Part shown: positions 48,596 through 58,020 of the stretch, one piece after another
How the letters are laid out: each line of letters opens with the position of its first letter
Position numbering within the stretch: position 1 is the first letter of the stretch
Program-made: the position numbers and the translations under genes
Virus record (IMG/VR): IMGVR_UViG_3300035188_001035
Span: 28,963 to 92,962 of that record
Length of the DNA stretch: 64,000 bases
Strand: one strand, 5' to 3'
Origin: a virus
Notes under the pieces: model-generated
The model's input: only the letters and a program-made list of their open reading frames with translations
Told to the model about the DNA's origin: nothing
Databases searched by the model: none

Positions 48596-49237
48596 TTATA
48601 CCTCCATCGCTTTCATGAGATATTGATCTATCTCAGGCACAGCAGAGTTGATGCCTCTTGTAATCCAGTTATTGTTTACGTTACCAGCAAATTCTGGTGG
48701 AACTCTCCAAGAATTACCCATCTTCATGATGCCCATACCTGTTCTTGATCCGATATTAGGACCAAATTCAAATTCGTATCCTGTAATAATAATAGTATCT
48801 CCCTCTATTAATAACCATCTCAGCCAATCTAATTGTTGTCCTTTTTCTGTCGTAAATGATGATGAGCCTACTGCTAAAAGATTTTCAAAATCTGATTTGA
48901 TTAATTGTACTTGATATGAAGCAACAATTCTATTACCTCTAATTATAGGATTTTGAATTTTAGTAACACCTGATGATTTTATATGACTCAAAATAAATTC
49001 TATTCTTGGACCAGCATCAGGAATACCAAATTCATATTTTAGTGTTCCGTTGAGTAAAGATTCATATTCTGGTTCATTTTTAATATATGAAATAATAATA
49101 TCAGCAATATTATTTGATAGATTATCAGTAACGCGTTCAAAATATTCTTGTGCTAATGGCAATAAAGCCTCTAGTATTTTTTTAGATATTTCTTTTTGAT
49201 TATCCAATAGTTTAAACTGTAAACTTAAATTACTCAT
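48596..49237 (-). CDS. Neck/tail-completion-like protein
   Basis: I choose ATG 49237 (MSNLSLQFKLL), overlapping the previous stop by four bases. The 213-residue product has a helical N-terminus and a C-terminal SRTGMGIMKMGNSWRVPPEFAG loop seen in several phage neck proteins. The location fits a tail-completion or HK97 gp10-like role. No catalytic motif. Confidence 0.55.
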   Translation of the reverse strand: MSNLSLQFKLLDNQKEISKKILEALLPLAQEYFERVTDNLSNNIADIIISYIKNEPEYESLLNGTLKYEFGIPDAGPRIEFILSHIKSSGVTKIQNPIIRGNRIVASYQVQLIKSDFENLLAVGSSSFTTEKGQQLDWLRWLLIEGDTIIITGYEFEFGPNIGSRTGMGIMKMGNSWRVPPEFAGNVNNNWITRGINSAVPEIDQYLMKAMEV

Positions 49238-49743
49238 ATTTTTTTCCAAAAAGTAAAAATATAAGAACTTTCGCCAAATCCAGCGGGTTGTGGCTCACTA
49301 TTCCTTTGAAATAAACTTTCAGTATAATTTACAATATTAGTATCTATAATAATTTTATTGCACTTAGAAATTTTAGGAAAATCTACAGTCTTACAGATAG
49401 TCTGAACTAACCCATCAGGACTATGTATTTTGCTATTAAAATTTAACCAATACTTATAATCAAATAATACTAGCATATCTAAAATTTCAGAAGAGTTTGT
49501 ATAAATACCACCTAAACCTCGGCAGTAGGGGCATATTTGACCATTAGCAAAGGCTAGAGGGCCTCCACTCTTATATACATTACTTGACTTGTGAGAGATA
49601 GGATCAATTTCGCAATTAGTGCATTCTGTAAAAACAGAAGAATCATAAATTAATTTACATGGTAAAGATAATGAATTAGCGCGTAATAATTCATCTATCA
49701 TACTTTTATATAGATTTTTTAAATCTGTAGTAATAATATTCAT
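49234..49743 (-). CDS. Four-cysteine head-tail protein
   Basis: The 169-residue protein has CTNC (C41, C44) and CPYCRGLGG (C71, C74), a zinc-finger pair similar to the DnaJ-type CxxC-GxG form. It is in the connector region and may use zinc to stabilise a small neck domain. Function otherwise unknown. Confidence 0.55.
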   Translation of the reverse strand: MNIITTDLKNLYKSMIDELLRANSLSLPCKLIYDSSVFTECTNCEIDPISHKSSNVYKSGGPLAFANGQICPYCRGLGGIYTNSSEILDMLVLFDYKYWLNFNSKIHSPDGLVQTICKTVDFPKISKCNKIIIDTNIVNYTESLFQRNSEPQPAGFGESSYIFTFWKKI

Positions 49744-49755
49744 AATAAAATCCTA

Positions 49756-50154
49756 TTATATATTAAAATTAATTTGTCCTTGAATAATTCTTGATGCTTC
49801 ACCTCCAGAATTTAATAACTCAATATAATAATAGCAAATTGATTCAGAAATAGATTCCGTAAATGATTCAGGAATATACATCATGATTCTGCTGTTCGGA
49901 GGATCTAGTCTCAATAAAAGATTGCTCGTGGACATATCTAATAGTATTGTAGACGATGTTGAAGTAGGTTTTATTTGTCCACGTAGTGTGTATCCAACGA
50001 TACTCGCACTACCACTGTTCTTACTTAATTGATATGTTATTCTATAACTAGATCCTTTGTTCAGAGATAGGTTTTTGGTTGATGTTCCAAAGCAAGCATC
50101 ATTTTCAGCTGCATTTTCTATTGTATCAAAAATTGTAACACAGAAAGAAGCCAT
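49756..50154 (-). CDS. Small beta protein, paralogue of 51745-52137 product
   Basis: The start is ATG 50154, with GGAG five bases upstream; the GTG at 50166 is inside the stop region of the upstream gene. The 132-residue protein ends YYYIELLNSGGEASRIIQGQINFNI, aligned with YDMELVSN...GPEVIRLLQGNVTIVPEI of the 130-residue protein two genes upstream. Both look like BppU N-terminal-type beta domains, often used to attach fibres. Confidence 0.55.
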   Translation of the reverse strand: MASFCVTIFDTIENAAENDACFGTSTKNLSLNKGSSYRITYQLSKNSGSASIVGYTLRGQIKPTSTSSTILLDMSTSNLLLRLDPPNSRIMMYIPESFTESISESICYYYIELLNSGGEASRIIQGQINFNI

Positions 50155-50165
50155 ATTAATCTCCA

Positions 50166-50666
50166 CTAAATAATGATGTTATTAACTTGATTTATTGATG
50201 TTGCTGATTTTATATTAGATAATTTTTCAGAATACCATAAGCTTATAGATGTTCTGTATTGGCCATATTCTAACATTAATTCAACAAATTCAGAAAACAT
50301 TATAGAATGTGATACACCGTTAGAGTCTATTATATTGGCTAAGTCTGTTATACCCATCTCAGCAGCTTCCTTGGCTAAAATAAATGCACCACTTAATAAA
50401 GTAACATCTTCTGTAGTTATTCCTAATTTCCATCCTAGTGGTGTTACCCACCCATTTTTTAATTTTTTAGACCACGACAGATCTAATTCTGCTATTTTTA
50501 ATAATTTAGCTTGCTCTAGTGGCCAATCATTAATGACTGCATTAATTAAAGTTAATTGTTCTTGATTTGGTTGATTAACATATTCAATTATATAATTATT
50601 ATCTTCTTGTGTTATACCGATAATAGGAACTATATCATTAATTGTTTTATGCAATATATTTAACAT
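50166..50666 (-). CDS. Unknown structural-region protein
   Basis: The 166-residue protein contains DLSWSKKLKNGWVTPLGWKLGITTEDVTLLSGAFILAKEAAEMGI and a helical C-terminus. It overlaps its upstream neighbour by 7 bases and starts after a GGAG site. I do not recognise the family; it may be a small fibre-assembly factor or tail chaperone. Confidence 0.5.
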   Translation of the reverse strand: MLNILHKTINDIVPIIGITQEDNNYIIEYVNQPNQEQLTLINAVINDWPLEQAKLLKIAELDLSWSKKLKNGWVTPLGWKLGITTEDVTLLSGAFILAKEAAEMGITDLANIIDSNGVSHSIMFSEFVELMLEYGQYRTSISLWYSEKLSNIKSATSINQVNNIII

Positions 50667-51730
50667 AAAATAGCTCCTGATAATATGGCTTTGTTGAATG
50701 TAGAAATTGATGATCCGTATTGTAGTATCTGAATATAATGATATCCTAAATTTGTATTAACATAAGTATTAGACGATGTTGATATATTAGAGTGTCCATA
50801 GGGCGATCCTGCGCTAACGTAGATGCCATTAATTATATCAATATTAGGATTGCTAGTCGAATCTAAACCAAGAGCAACAGAAGAGAAATTTGATTCATTA
50901 AAATGATCACTATGTAGAGAAACAGATAAATACTGGTCTATACCACTAATAAATTCTATTCTTGTTATACCAGATGTAGTAATATTTTTATATGGTCTAT
51001 ATGATGATGTAGTATAAGTATGAAGAACAGAATCTGTAGCATAAATTTGCTTAACTATTTTATTACTATTATTCCATACAAATCTTTTCTTTTTACTATC
51101 TTCTGTGGTTGATGTTGATGTTGTTCTGATGGATCCCACATATCTTTTCTTTGCATCGGTAGATAGTACATAAATACCATCTTGTAAAATTAGTGATGAA
51201 TTTCTATTAGAATTATTAAGCCAAGCAATTTTTTCCATAACTAAACTATTACCATTATAATATATAAAAATATCATAATTAGTATCGTTAGTTGATGCTA
51301 ATAAACTTAAAGATAATTCACTAAAAGTATAGTCTGACCACGAAGATGTTGATGAATCATATAATGATAATTTATTACCTAAGTATGGTGTGTAGTATAT
51401 GGTATTATTAGTAATATCGGTATTATAGATAGGATTATTGCTTGCTAAAGATAATCTACCATAAGAACTATAGACTCCTGAAGCTCCAGACACAACAGTA
51501 TTACTATATGATGCTGAACTAATATTAACTATATTAGCTAAAGAATTAACACCAGATACCGTTACAACGGATGGACCAGTTGTACTATTAATGCTAATAT
51601 TACTGGTAGTAGGATAAATATTAGTAAGTGTGTTGATATTAGAAGATGTAGATACGTTTAATAAGCCGCTAGTATTATTATCATCAACATTGATATTACT
51701 GGATTCTGGAGTGATTGTTAATATATTCAT
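50660..51730 (-). CDS. Ser/Asn/Thr-rich structural protein
   Basis: This 356-residue product opens with a long Ser/Thr/Asn/Ile stretch (SSNINVDDNNTSGLLNVSTSSN) and continues as beta-rich repeats. The C-terminal part has ITRIEFISGIDQYLSVSLHSDHFNES, a possible lectin-like fold. It lies between two small beta proteins and could be a head fibre or surface decoration. No named family recognised. Confidence 0.5.
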   Translation of the reverse strand: MNILTITPESSNINVDDNNTSGLLNVSTSSNINTLTNIYPTTSNISINSTTGPSVVTVSGVNSLANIVNISSASYSNTVVSGASGVYSSYGRLSLASNNPIYNTDITNNTIYYTPYLGNKLSLYDSSTSSWSDYTFSELSLSLLASTNDTNYDIFIYYNGNSLVMEKIAWLNNSNRNSSLILQDGIYVLSTDAKKRYVGSIRTTSTSTTEDSKKKRFVWNNSNKIVKQIYATDSVLHTYTTSSYRPYKNITTSGITRIEFISGIDQYLSVSLHSDHFNESNFSSVALGLDSTSNPNIDIINGIYVSAGSPYGHSNISTSSNTYVNTNLGYHYIQILQYGSSISTFNKAILSGAILC

Positions 51731-51744
51731 TCATATCACACTAC

Positions 51745-52137
51745 TTATATAATTTTTGTAATTTCTGGAACAATAGTCACATTACCTTGTAATAATCGAA
51801 TAACTTCAGGACCACCGCCATTATAAAAATCATTATTAGATACTAATTCCATATCATATTCTGCTGTTGTAAAGTTATATCCTCCTGTAATACTAGCTGG
51901 TATTTTTAAATTAATGATACCACTACTTAAAGGAGATCCAAATTCGAATAAATATAAACCAGAATTGGTGTTTGTAGTAGTAAAAGATAAAGCATTATTA
52001 GAATCTGTGATCCATTGCATTCTAGCATGAGAAAATTGAGATAGATCTATTGGTATTCCACTAGCATTAGTATACTGTATAGAGACACCATATGACGCAC
52101 CTTGCTCGATTACAAAATCATAAGAACCAGCAGACAT
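51745..52137 (-). CDS. Small beta protein, BppU-like
   Basis: The 130 residues (YDFVIEQGASYGVSIQYTNASGIPIDLSQFSHARMQ) follow the BppU/upper-baseplate N-terminal fold seen in phage proteins that join fibres to the virion. It is similar in its last 35 residues to the 132-residue protein at 49756-50154. Inference from fold pattern only. Confidence 0.55.
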   Translation of the reverse strand: MSAGSYDFVIEQGASYGVSIQYTNASGIPIDLSQFSHARMQWITDSNNALSFTTTNTNSGLYLFEFGSPLSSGIINLKIPASITGGYNFTTAEYDMELVSNNDFYNGGGPEVIRLLQGNVTIVPEITKII

Positions 52138-52151
52138 AAAAAATCCTTCAT

Positions 52152-52670
52152 TTAAGAGTAAAAATTATTTCTATATCCATAATTATAAGTTCTTTGACGC
52201 TCAGGATCAAAATCATTACCAACAAAAGGACTAAGAACAGCGCGTATAGCAGTAGCTTCTTTAACATCCCAATGAGAGGTTAGTTCTTCGTAAGATGCAC
52301 AAGAACCACGCTCCAGAATTGTTTGCCAAGCGGCACTTTGTCCGACTACTGACAAGCTGGCTGGTCCAAGAGCAGCGCGTATTCCTTCCATAGCTGCTTT
52401 GGTTCTATATTCACTTTGATCAATAATACAAGCAGCTTTAAGAGCTACTAAACTAATAAAAATAGAATCATTATCTTCTGTTGGATCTGGCGATATAGAA
52501 GGATTGGCAACATCTATCACATAGTTATGATCCAATGATACGTCGAATTGTACATATTTAGCTGAAACAACTATAATTTGTAATATTCTATCATCAGAAT
52601 AAGTTGGGGTTGATCCAAGATCATTAATTAATGTTCTGACCATGATGGGAATTTCTATTTGCCAACTCAT
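52152..52670 (-). CDS. Head-tail adaptor-like protein
   Basis: The 172-residue protein is mainly helical at the N-terminus (MVRTLINDLGSTPTYSDDRILQIIVVSA), followed by LVALKAACIIDQSEYRTKAAMEGIRAALGPASLSV, as in adaptor proteins encoded just after the capsid genes. AAGGGA ribosome site 4 bases before ATG. It is the first gene after the capsid terminator. Confidence 0.55.
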   Translation of the reverse strand: MSWQIEIPIMVRTLINDLGSTPTYSDDRILQIIVVSAKYVQFDVSLDHNYVIDVANPSISPDPTEDNDSIFISLVALKAACIIDQSEYRTKAAMEGIRAALGPASLSVVGQSAAWQTILERGSCASYEELTSHWDVKEATAIRAVLSPFVGNDFDPERQRTYNYGYRNNFYS

Positions 52671-52730
52671 AATTTCCCTTTATATTTTGTAAGAAGATCG
52701 AATCATATAGTAATACACCTTTAGACATAT

Positions 52731-52758
52731 AAAAAAAGCCGCCCCGTGTGGAGCGGCT
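52731..52758 (-). terminator. Rho-independent terminator after major capsid gene
   Basis: On the minus strand AGCCGCTCC-ACAC-GGGGCGGCT (one mismatch) forms a strong stem with an ACAC loop, followed by seven T residues. It lies 30 bases after the capsid stop codon and would raise capsid output relative to downstream connector genes. Confidence 0.85.
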
Positions 52759-52787
52759 AATTTTAGTTCAAAATGAACAACTACTAA

Positions 52788-53792
52788 TTAGAGTGAGCCT
52801 AATAGAACTCTGCGGTTGTCTAGAACAGCAAAGCCTTGTTCTGCCCAGCCATAGAAACCGGCTCTCTTTTGACGATGGAGAGTATCGTCTTCGAAGATTT
52901 GAACGGCTTCACGAACTGGCATTATAAAGCTATCTCTCTTGCTAAGATCTAAACCAACAACTAGTTCTACGTCGCCTTCTGGTAATGTGCCAGATAGTAC
53001 GTTGTCATAGAATAGTTGATATTCTTGACTCTCGCCTAGCTCATCAAGGTCGTGTAGGTTAACACCGAATACTCTATTAAGAGTACCATCGGCAGCAACA
53101 TAGATCTCACGACGTGTAACTTCATCAACTTGGTCAACACCCCAGTTACGAATATCTTCCATAGCTTCTGGAGATACGTAAACGTCTGTGAGTCGGCCAC
53201 GGTTAGCTGAAGTGGAGTTACCACCACCATTACGACGCATAACGGTCTTCATTAAACTTACAAGACGCTTGGTAAATTGACCAGCATCGGCATCGCTGTC
53301 ATAAACAACAATGTTACGATCAACACCAGCAGCAAGAAGTGTATGCCAGCCATCGTCATTCATCTTTTTGACGAATTGAGCTTCCATAACTTCCATAGCA
53401 CGACCAACAACGTCCCAGCGAGCATCACGAGCATACTTTAAGAGGTAGTCGATGCTAGCACCAATGTCATAGGTTGGAACCATGACATAGTCGCCTTCAA
53501 CATGACGCTCTGGAATATAGCCGTGATTGGGAATTGTGTAAGCAACAAAGTCCTTCTCGGTACCAGGAGCAAGGAAATCTAATGGAAATTCTGGAGTAGC
53601 ACTTTGAGCAAGTTGGATTGGCTCGAAAATACCATTGAGAATATCACCATTTAGAATACCTTGTCGAAGTGGAAGTTCTAGAGCTTTTGCAAACTCTGCA
53701 TTAGCACCTAGGGCCTCTTCTTTATTTAATGAGCCAGAACGAACAAGAAGGTCTGTAAGTTCTGGTGTTGGTTCAAAAGCTTTATTGGACAT
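52788..53792 (-). CDS. Major capsid protein (HK97-like)
   Basis: The 334-residue product, PTPELTDLLVRSGSLNKEEALG to the C-terminal AEQGFAVLDNRRVLLGSL, has the length and layout of a HK97-fold coat protein: N-terminal arm with IQLAQSATPEFPLDFLAPG, spine helix RDARWDVVGRAMEVMEAQFVKK, and a late domain with PVREAVQIFEDDTL. The gene's codons are GC-richer than neighbours and a GGGAGA ribosome site precedes the ATG, both fitting very high expression. It follows the decoration gene by 18 bases and is capped by a terminator. Confidence 0.85.
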   Translation of the reverse strand: MSNKAFEPTPELTDLLVRSGSLNKEEALGANAEFAKALELPLRQGILNGDILNGIFEPIQLAQSATPEFPLDFLAPGTEKDFVAYTIPNHGYIPERHVEGDYVMVPTYDIGASIDYLLKYARDARWDVVGRAMEVMEAQFVKKMNDDGWHTLLAAGVDRNIVVYDSDADAGQFTKRLVSLMKTVMRRNGGGNSTSANRGRLTDVYVSPEAMEDIRNWGVDQVDEVTRREIYVAADGTLNRVFGVNLHDLDELGESQEYQLFYDNVLSGTLPEGDVELVVGLDLSKRDSFIMPVREAVQIFEDDTLHRQKRAGFYGWAEQGFAVLDNRRVLLGSL

Positions 53793-53810
53793 GTTTTTCT
53801 TCTCCCTTAA

Positions 53811-54266
53811 TTAAGCGATGTTGACGGATACTTTGGCATAACCATCGGCATCCTTACCACTTAAGAATGAGCCGATTTGAACAGCATTGGTGCTACTTGT
53901 ACCAATTAGACCACTAGCACCGACATAAGCTGGGGTGCCAACTGTTGGAACAATACCGGATACAAGCATGTTCGTTGTTACTTGGCCGTTACGTAGTACG
54001 GTGACCTTGCCACCAACTTGTACTTCGTCTTTGTGCCAATTAATGTGTTGTCTAGTAAGATCTAGATCAACAACATCATTTAGCAAAACGCCAACTGGTT
54101 TTGAGCCAGAAGCAGCGGCAGCATATGCTACTACAGCATTAGCGTCATCCATAGAAACGCCAGAACCACTTGTTACGGCACTAACTACACCACCTCTTTC
54201 GGCTTCAGTTGTCATGAAGAAAGAGATATCTGTTAATAGTTCGATACGATCTGATTTAAGAGCCAT
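53811..54266 (-). CDS. Head decoration protein
   Basis: The 151 residues contain GSKPVGVLLNDVVDLDLTRQHINWHKDEVQVGGKVTVLRNGQVTT, a beta-barrel pattern used by lambda gpD-like and related decoration proteins, with a final SVNIA. Position between the scaffold/protease and capsid gene supports this. Its codons match the capsid gene. Confidence 0.7.
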   Translation of the reverse strand: MALKSDRIELLTDISFFMTTEAERGGVVSAVTSGSGVSMDDANAVVAYAAAASGSKPVGVLLNDVVDLDLTRQHINWHKDEVQVGGKVTVLRNGQVTTNMLVSGIVPTVGTPAYVGASGLIGTSSTNAVQIGSFLSGKDADGYAKVSVNIA

Positions 54267-54269
54267 TTG

Positions 54270-55775
54270 TTATTCTCCCTTATTAAGTTTTTTACCTAGT
54301 CTAGCACATACAAAATCAACTAATGCTGCGCGTGTTGTATCTACATTTTCTGTATGATCACTGCCAGCACTTAGATCAAGATCTTCAGTATTGGTTTCAA
54401 CATTGTCTAGCGCTTCTTCAGTATTTGTTTCATTACTAGAAGATGCTTTCTTCTCTTCTTTCATAGGCATTTCTGCTTTCTTTTTAGCTGCCTCTGTAAA
54501 AAGTGCGACAAGAGCATCAAAAGTTGAATCTTCTAATGATTCAAATTGATCAACGGTTGAAGCAACTACTTCTTGGTCTATGCCTTTTTCAATAAGAGAA
54601 GCCATTCTTTTCATCTTCTTCTCTTTTTTCATCATTTCTTCTTCTTTATTCTTATAAGCAGCTACAGCTTCTAGAGCGATTTCTAGCTCTGATTTAGCCT
54701 TTTTCATTTCTTCTTCTCTCTTCATCATTTCTTCTTCGCTCATTTTTTTCGCTGCTTCTGTTGTTGAAACTAAAGCATCATAAGCACCCTTGGTGTTTTG
54801 TAGTTCTGTTTCTAGAGCAACAATTTTATCTTTTAGTTCAGCAACTTGTGTGTAGGCTTCTTTAGTGGCTGAAGCACAATCTGTCATAGCTTGTACTTTT
54901 TCTTTGAGATCGGCTACTTCGTTTTCTAGACTCATAGTAATGTTCTCCATGTTATTTGGTCTTATTTCTGATACACCCGAAATATTATTTTTGTTATTTT
55001 TTATATTGGCGATGCTTAAAAAATTATCTTTGGTAAATATTATACTATCAGGATTAGCTGGCTTGTCAACATAACCCTTGCCTGAAAAGGTTATATTTCT
55101 TAAAACTCTGCCAATTTTATGATTATCATATTCGCCCTTACCACCATACGCACGAAGATGTTTGGTAAGAAATGCTGTTTCATTAGATCTAGCTAATATT
55201 TTATATTGTCCAGTTGTATTATCCATTAGACCATAATCAAAACCACTAAACATACATTCCATACTAACATATTTTGTTCCATTTTCAATTTCTGCTATTA
55301 ATTTTTCAGCTCTATCCTTAAGTTCGGGAGTGGTGTAGGCTTTGTAGATGACAGATCCTGTTACGATATGAAACTTATCAGGAAGTTGTTCTGTTGGTGT
55401 TGATGGATCCAACATTTGTCCATCATCATCAATTGGCCAATTAGAAACAATATGACCAATAATAAGATTCTCATTATGTTCTAAATTCGTTGGTTTATCT
55501 TCTGGAGTATTTTTGGCCGCCCAAACTTCTTCTTTACTAAAAATATCATCATTTTTATTCCATGATGAAGATACTAAGATTGATTGTACATAATATAGGT
55601 CTTTATCATTGTAAGAAGCCAAAGAGGATAGTTTTTTATCATCTTGCTCAATACGCAAAGTATTATTGAATGCTTCTGACTCAGAAGGTTGTGCAATAGA
55701 GGCTATGGATATGCTCGCACTAGCTTTGATCAATTCTTCTAAATTATCTGCAATTTCTTGATCATATATTATCAT
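54270..55775 (-). CDS. Prohead protease fused to scaffold
   Basis: The 501-residue product combines, residues 1-255, a protease-like domain (NLEHNENLIIGHIVSNWPIDDD with candidate catalytic His, YVSMECMFSGFDYGL with candidate Ser, then ETAFLTKHLRAYGGKGEYDN), and, residues 280-420, a charged coiled coil (MKREEEMKKAKSELEIALEAV). An acidic/serine tail completes it. Self-removal of the scaffold half on maturation is typical of such fusions. It overlaps the portal stop by 4 bases. Confidence 0.75.
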   Translation of the reverse strand: MIIYDQEIADNLEELIKASASISIASIAQPSESEAFNNTLRIEQDDKKLSSLASYNDKDLYYVQSILVSSSWNKNDDIFSKEEVWAAKNTPEDKPTNLEHNENLIIGHIVSNWPIDDDGQMLDPSTPTEQLPDKFHIVTGSVIYKAYTTPELKDRAEKLIAEIENGTKYVSMECMFSGFDYGLMDNTTGQYKILARSNETAFLTKHLRAYGGKGEYDNHKIGRVLRNITFSGKGYVDKPANPDSIIFTKDNFLSIANIKNNKNNISGVSEIRPNNMENITMSLENEVADLKEKVQAMTDCASATKEAYTQVAELKDKIVALETELQNTKGAYDALVSTTEAAKKMSEEEMMKREEEMKKAKSELEIALEAVAAYKNKEEEMMKKEKKMKRMASLIEKGIDQEVVASTVDQFESLEDSTFDALVALFTEAAKKKAEMPMKEEKKASSSNETNTEEALDNVETNTEDLDLSAGSDHTENVDTTRAALVDFVCARLGKKLNKGE

Positions 55776-57976
55776 TGAATATCTCCATTATTTTCATAAT
55801 CATACACCAATGAGTAAAAATAAGATTTGATATCCTTAATATCGTCAACATTCAAATCTCTATTAAGGCTATTTTTGGTTGAATTTAAAAATTGAAGATA
55901 TAGATTATATGTTTGTTCAGAATTATTGGTCAATGAGGCGAAAGATTTAACAATACTTTCTTCGTTCATGCTAGAGAATGGTGCAGATAAGAGTAGAAGT
56001 TTTGTTCTTATCTTTTCAGCTTCAGAATATTCTTCGTGGGATAAACTACGCATATTTTTCTTTTGATAAAATTCTAATAATATTGGATTAATTATATCAG
56101 AAATTTTTTCTTGGGCCTCATTTGCCCATATGTGTAATTTAGCGCCTGTTTGTGGACTGAAAGTTTTTGTTTTTCTTTGTTTTGAATCCTTAGAGTTTTT
56201 GGGTCTGCCTTGTTGTGGGATACCTTTTAAAGATTCTGGCGAATCTTTAACTGATAATGAATTTTTGGGAGGCATGACTGTTTTCATTTCTAAAGCTGTT
56301 TGTTCGCTAGATTTTTTCTTGGGTAAATCTAGACCCACTTGACTTGGTGTGACAATACCTAATTGTAAAGCAACTTTCTTAAGAGTTTCTTCAATCATAG
56401 GATCATAGAAAGGACCAGACTTTGGTGGAGTTCTATTGGTTTTTCTTTCTCTGTGTTCTCTGTTAACTCTTGTTCTTTCCATATCAGGATCAAATCCGAA
56501 TCTTGATTGGACTACTTCGTCTGAGATAATATTTCTATCTAATAATTGTATGAGTAGTGCCTTTTCAGCATCTTCATTACTAAGATCCATTCTATCAAAT
56601 TCTATTTTAGCTGCGTATTTGAATCCCATAGCTTTCTGTACTATCTCTATTTCTTTTTCCCAAAAACTAACCAGAGTATCTCTACCGTATTGAAGTCTTT
56701 GTGTTAATGTTTTCAAGCTTATAAAATTATTAGTAGTACCAGCAGCACCGAATGTTCCAGTTAATGTAGGAGGGATGCCAAGACCGGCATAAACACTATT
56801 AAGATGTGGCGTATATTTACCTTCTCCAAGAAAATTATGAACTGTAGTTTTACTTTCGATAAGTTCTATATCTGGACCCCAAACAAGATCCATGGTTCCA
56901 CCACCAACATTATTTTGTAATATTGAGGATAGTTTAGCTGCTGCTGCTTTAGTTGGGGCTATCTTATGTTCTAGACTGCCTAATTTAAAAATACGAATAT
57001 TACTAATAGCACCATCTAGGGCTGCCATATCTGCTAATTTTAGTTTTTCTATTACCGTAATATCATCCATGATACTGTAGATCATTGGAAAAGCCCAACT
57101 TTGCCAATCGTCTTTCTTGTAATGAAACACACAGGTTTTTTCTGGATCAAGAGGATATGGTTTTTTGGTTTTTGCTGCTTCTAAAATTTGACTAGGTAAA
57201 CCAGAAACTATAATTTTTTCATTTTCTGTTTTTGGGGAAGCTATGATCTTTCTGAGATTAGATGGTAAAACTAATTCGTATCTTTTCTGTCCAACGAAAG
57301 ACGAAAGAGATCCTGCTGAAACATGAACATAAACAGGATCTATAAAAGTGTACCTCCAAGGTATTTCTCTTTTTTCAACATTAACAATATCAATATCATT
57401 TTCTGTGGTATCAGGAGCTGCCGAAGTTCTAAAAAAGTTTTCAGTAGTCTTTAGGCTTATTTTTGCTGTTTGTCTATTAATAACTATATTACCAGTTTTA
57501 TATAAGTTATTAAGAAATCTTTCGCTTCTTTCTTTACCATTGATTTTTTTAAACCATTTACGATAAAATCTCTCTGTTTTTTTATTTTTACAAACTAGTT
57601 TGATACCTTGTACGGCAAAATCACCCATAAGATCTATAACATTTTTTACTAAACCTACTTTTTGATATATATCATCTGCACGACGAATAATTTCTTTAAT
57701 ATGATTAGGAACAGCTTCGTCATATCTGAAATAATCGTATCCGCCTCTGGTAAGACCAGGGCGACTAGAAATATTAGGTAATATATTGGAAAAATTATTT
57801 ATTCTACCAGAATATCCTGCTGTAGATCTATATAGTCCGTATTCATCTAAACAACCAGCAGTTTGATCTAAAGCTTTTTGCTTACTATCTAAATCGTCTC
57901 CCCATGTAATATAGGCATTTTCGTTAGATAGTACTGAGTTTTCTGTTGATTCGCTTTTTGGATATTTTTTAGCCAT
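55772..57976 (-). CDS. Portal protein
   Basis: At 734 residues this fits a large portal protein. Landmarks: a DYFRYDEAVPNHIKEIIRRADDIYQKV clip region, the central FLGEGKYTPHLNSVYAGLGIPPTLTGTFG wing and the helix-rich stem EKEIEIVQKAMGFKYAAKIEFDRMDLSNEDAEKALLIQLLDRNIISDE. The dodecameric ring docks the terminase and neck. It lies between terminase and protease as expected. The long C-terminal extension (residues 540-734), with basic linkers, is unusual and may be a connector to internal proteins. Confidence 0.85.
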   Translation of the reverse strand: MAKKYPKSESTENSVLSNENAYITWGDDLDSKQKALDQTAGCLDEYGLYRSTAGYSGRINNFSNILPNISSRPGLTRGGYDYFRYDEAVPNHIKEIIRRADDIYQKVGLVKNVIDLMGDFAVQGIKLVCKNKKTERFYRKWFKKINGKERSERFLNNLYKTGNIVINRQTAKISLKTTENFFRTSAAPDTTENDIDIVNVEKREIPWRYTFIDPVYVHVSAGSLSSFVGQKRYELVLPSNLRKIIASPKTENEKIIVSGLPSQILEAAKTKKPYPLDPEKTCVFHYKKDDWQSWAFPMIYSIMDDITVIEKLKLADMAALDGAISNIRIFKLGSLEHKIAPTKAAAAKLSSILQNNVGGGTMDLVWGPDIELIESKTTVHNFLGEGKYTPHLNSVYAGLGIPPTLTGTFGAAGTTNNFISLKTLTQRLQYGRDTLVSFWEKEIEIVQKAMGFKYAAKIEFDRMDLSNEDAEKALLIQLLDRNIISDEVVQSRFGFDPDMERTRVNREHRERKTNRTPPKSGPFYDPMIEETLKKVALQLGIVTPSQVGLDLPKKKSSEQTALEMKTVMPPKNSLSVKDSPESLKGIPQQGRPKNSKDSKQRKTKTFSPQTGAKLHIWANEAQEKISDIINPILLEFYQKKNMRSLSHEEYSEAEKIRTKLLLLSAPFSSMNEESIVKSFASLTNNSEQTYNLYLQFLNSTKNSLNRDLNVDDIKDIKSYFYSLVYDYENNGDIQ

Positions 57977-58020
57977 AATTATATTGATATTGTAATAGTA
58001 TTATAATTGTATTAATACAC

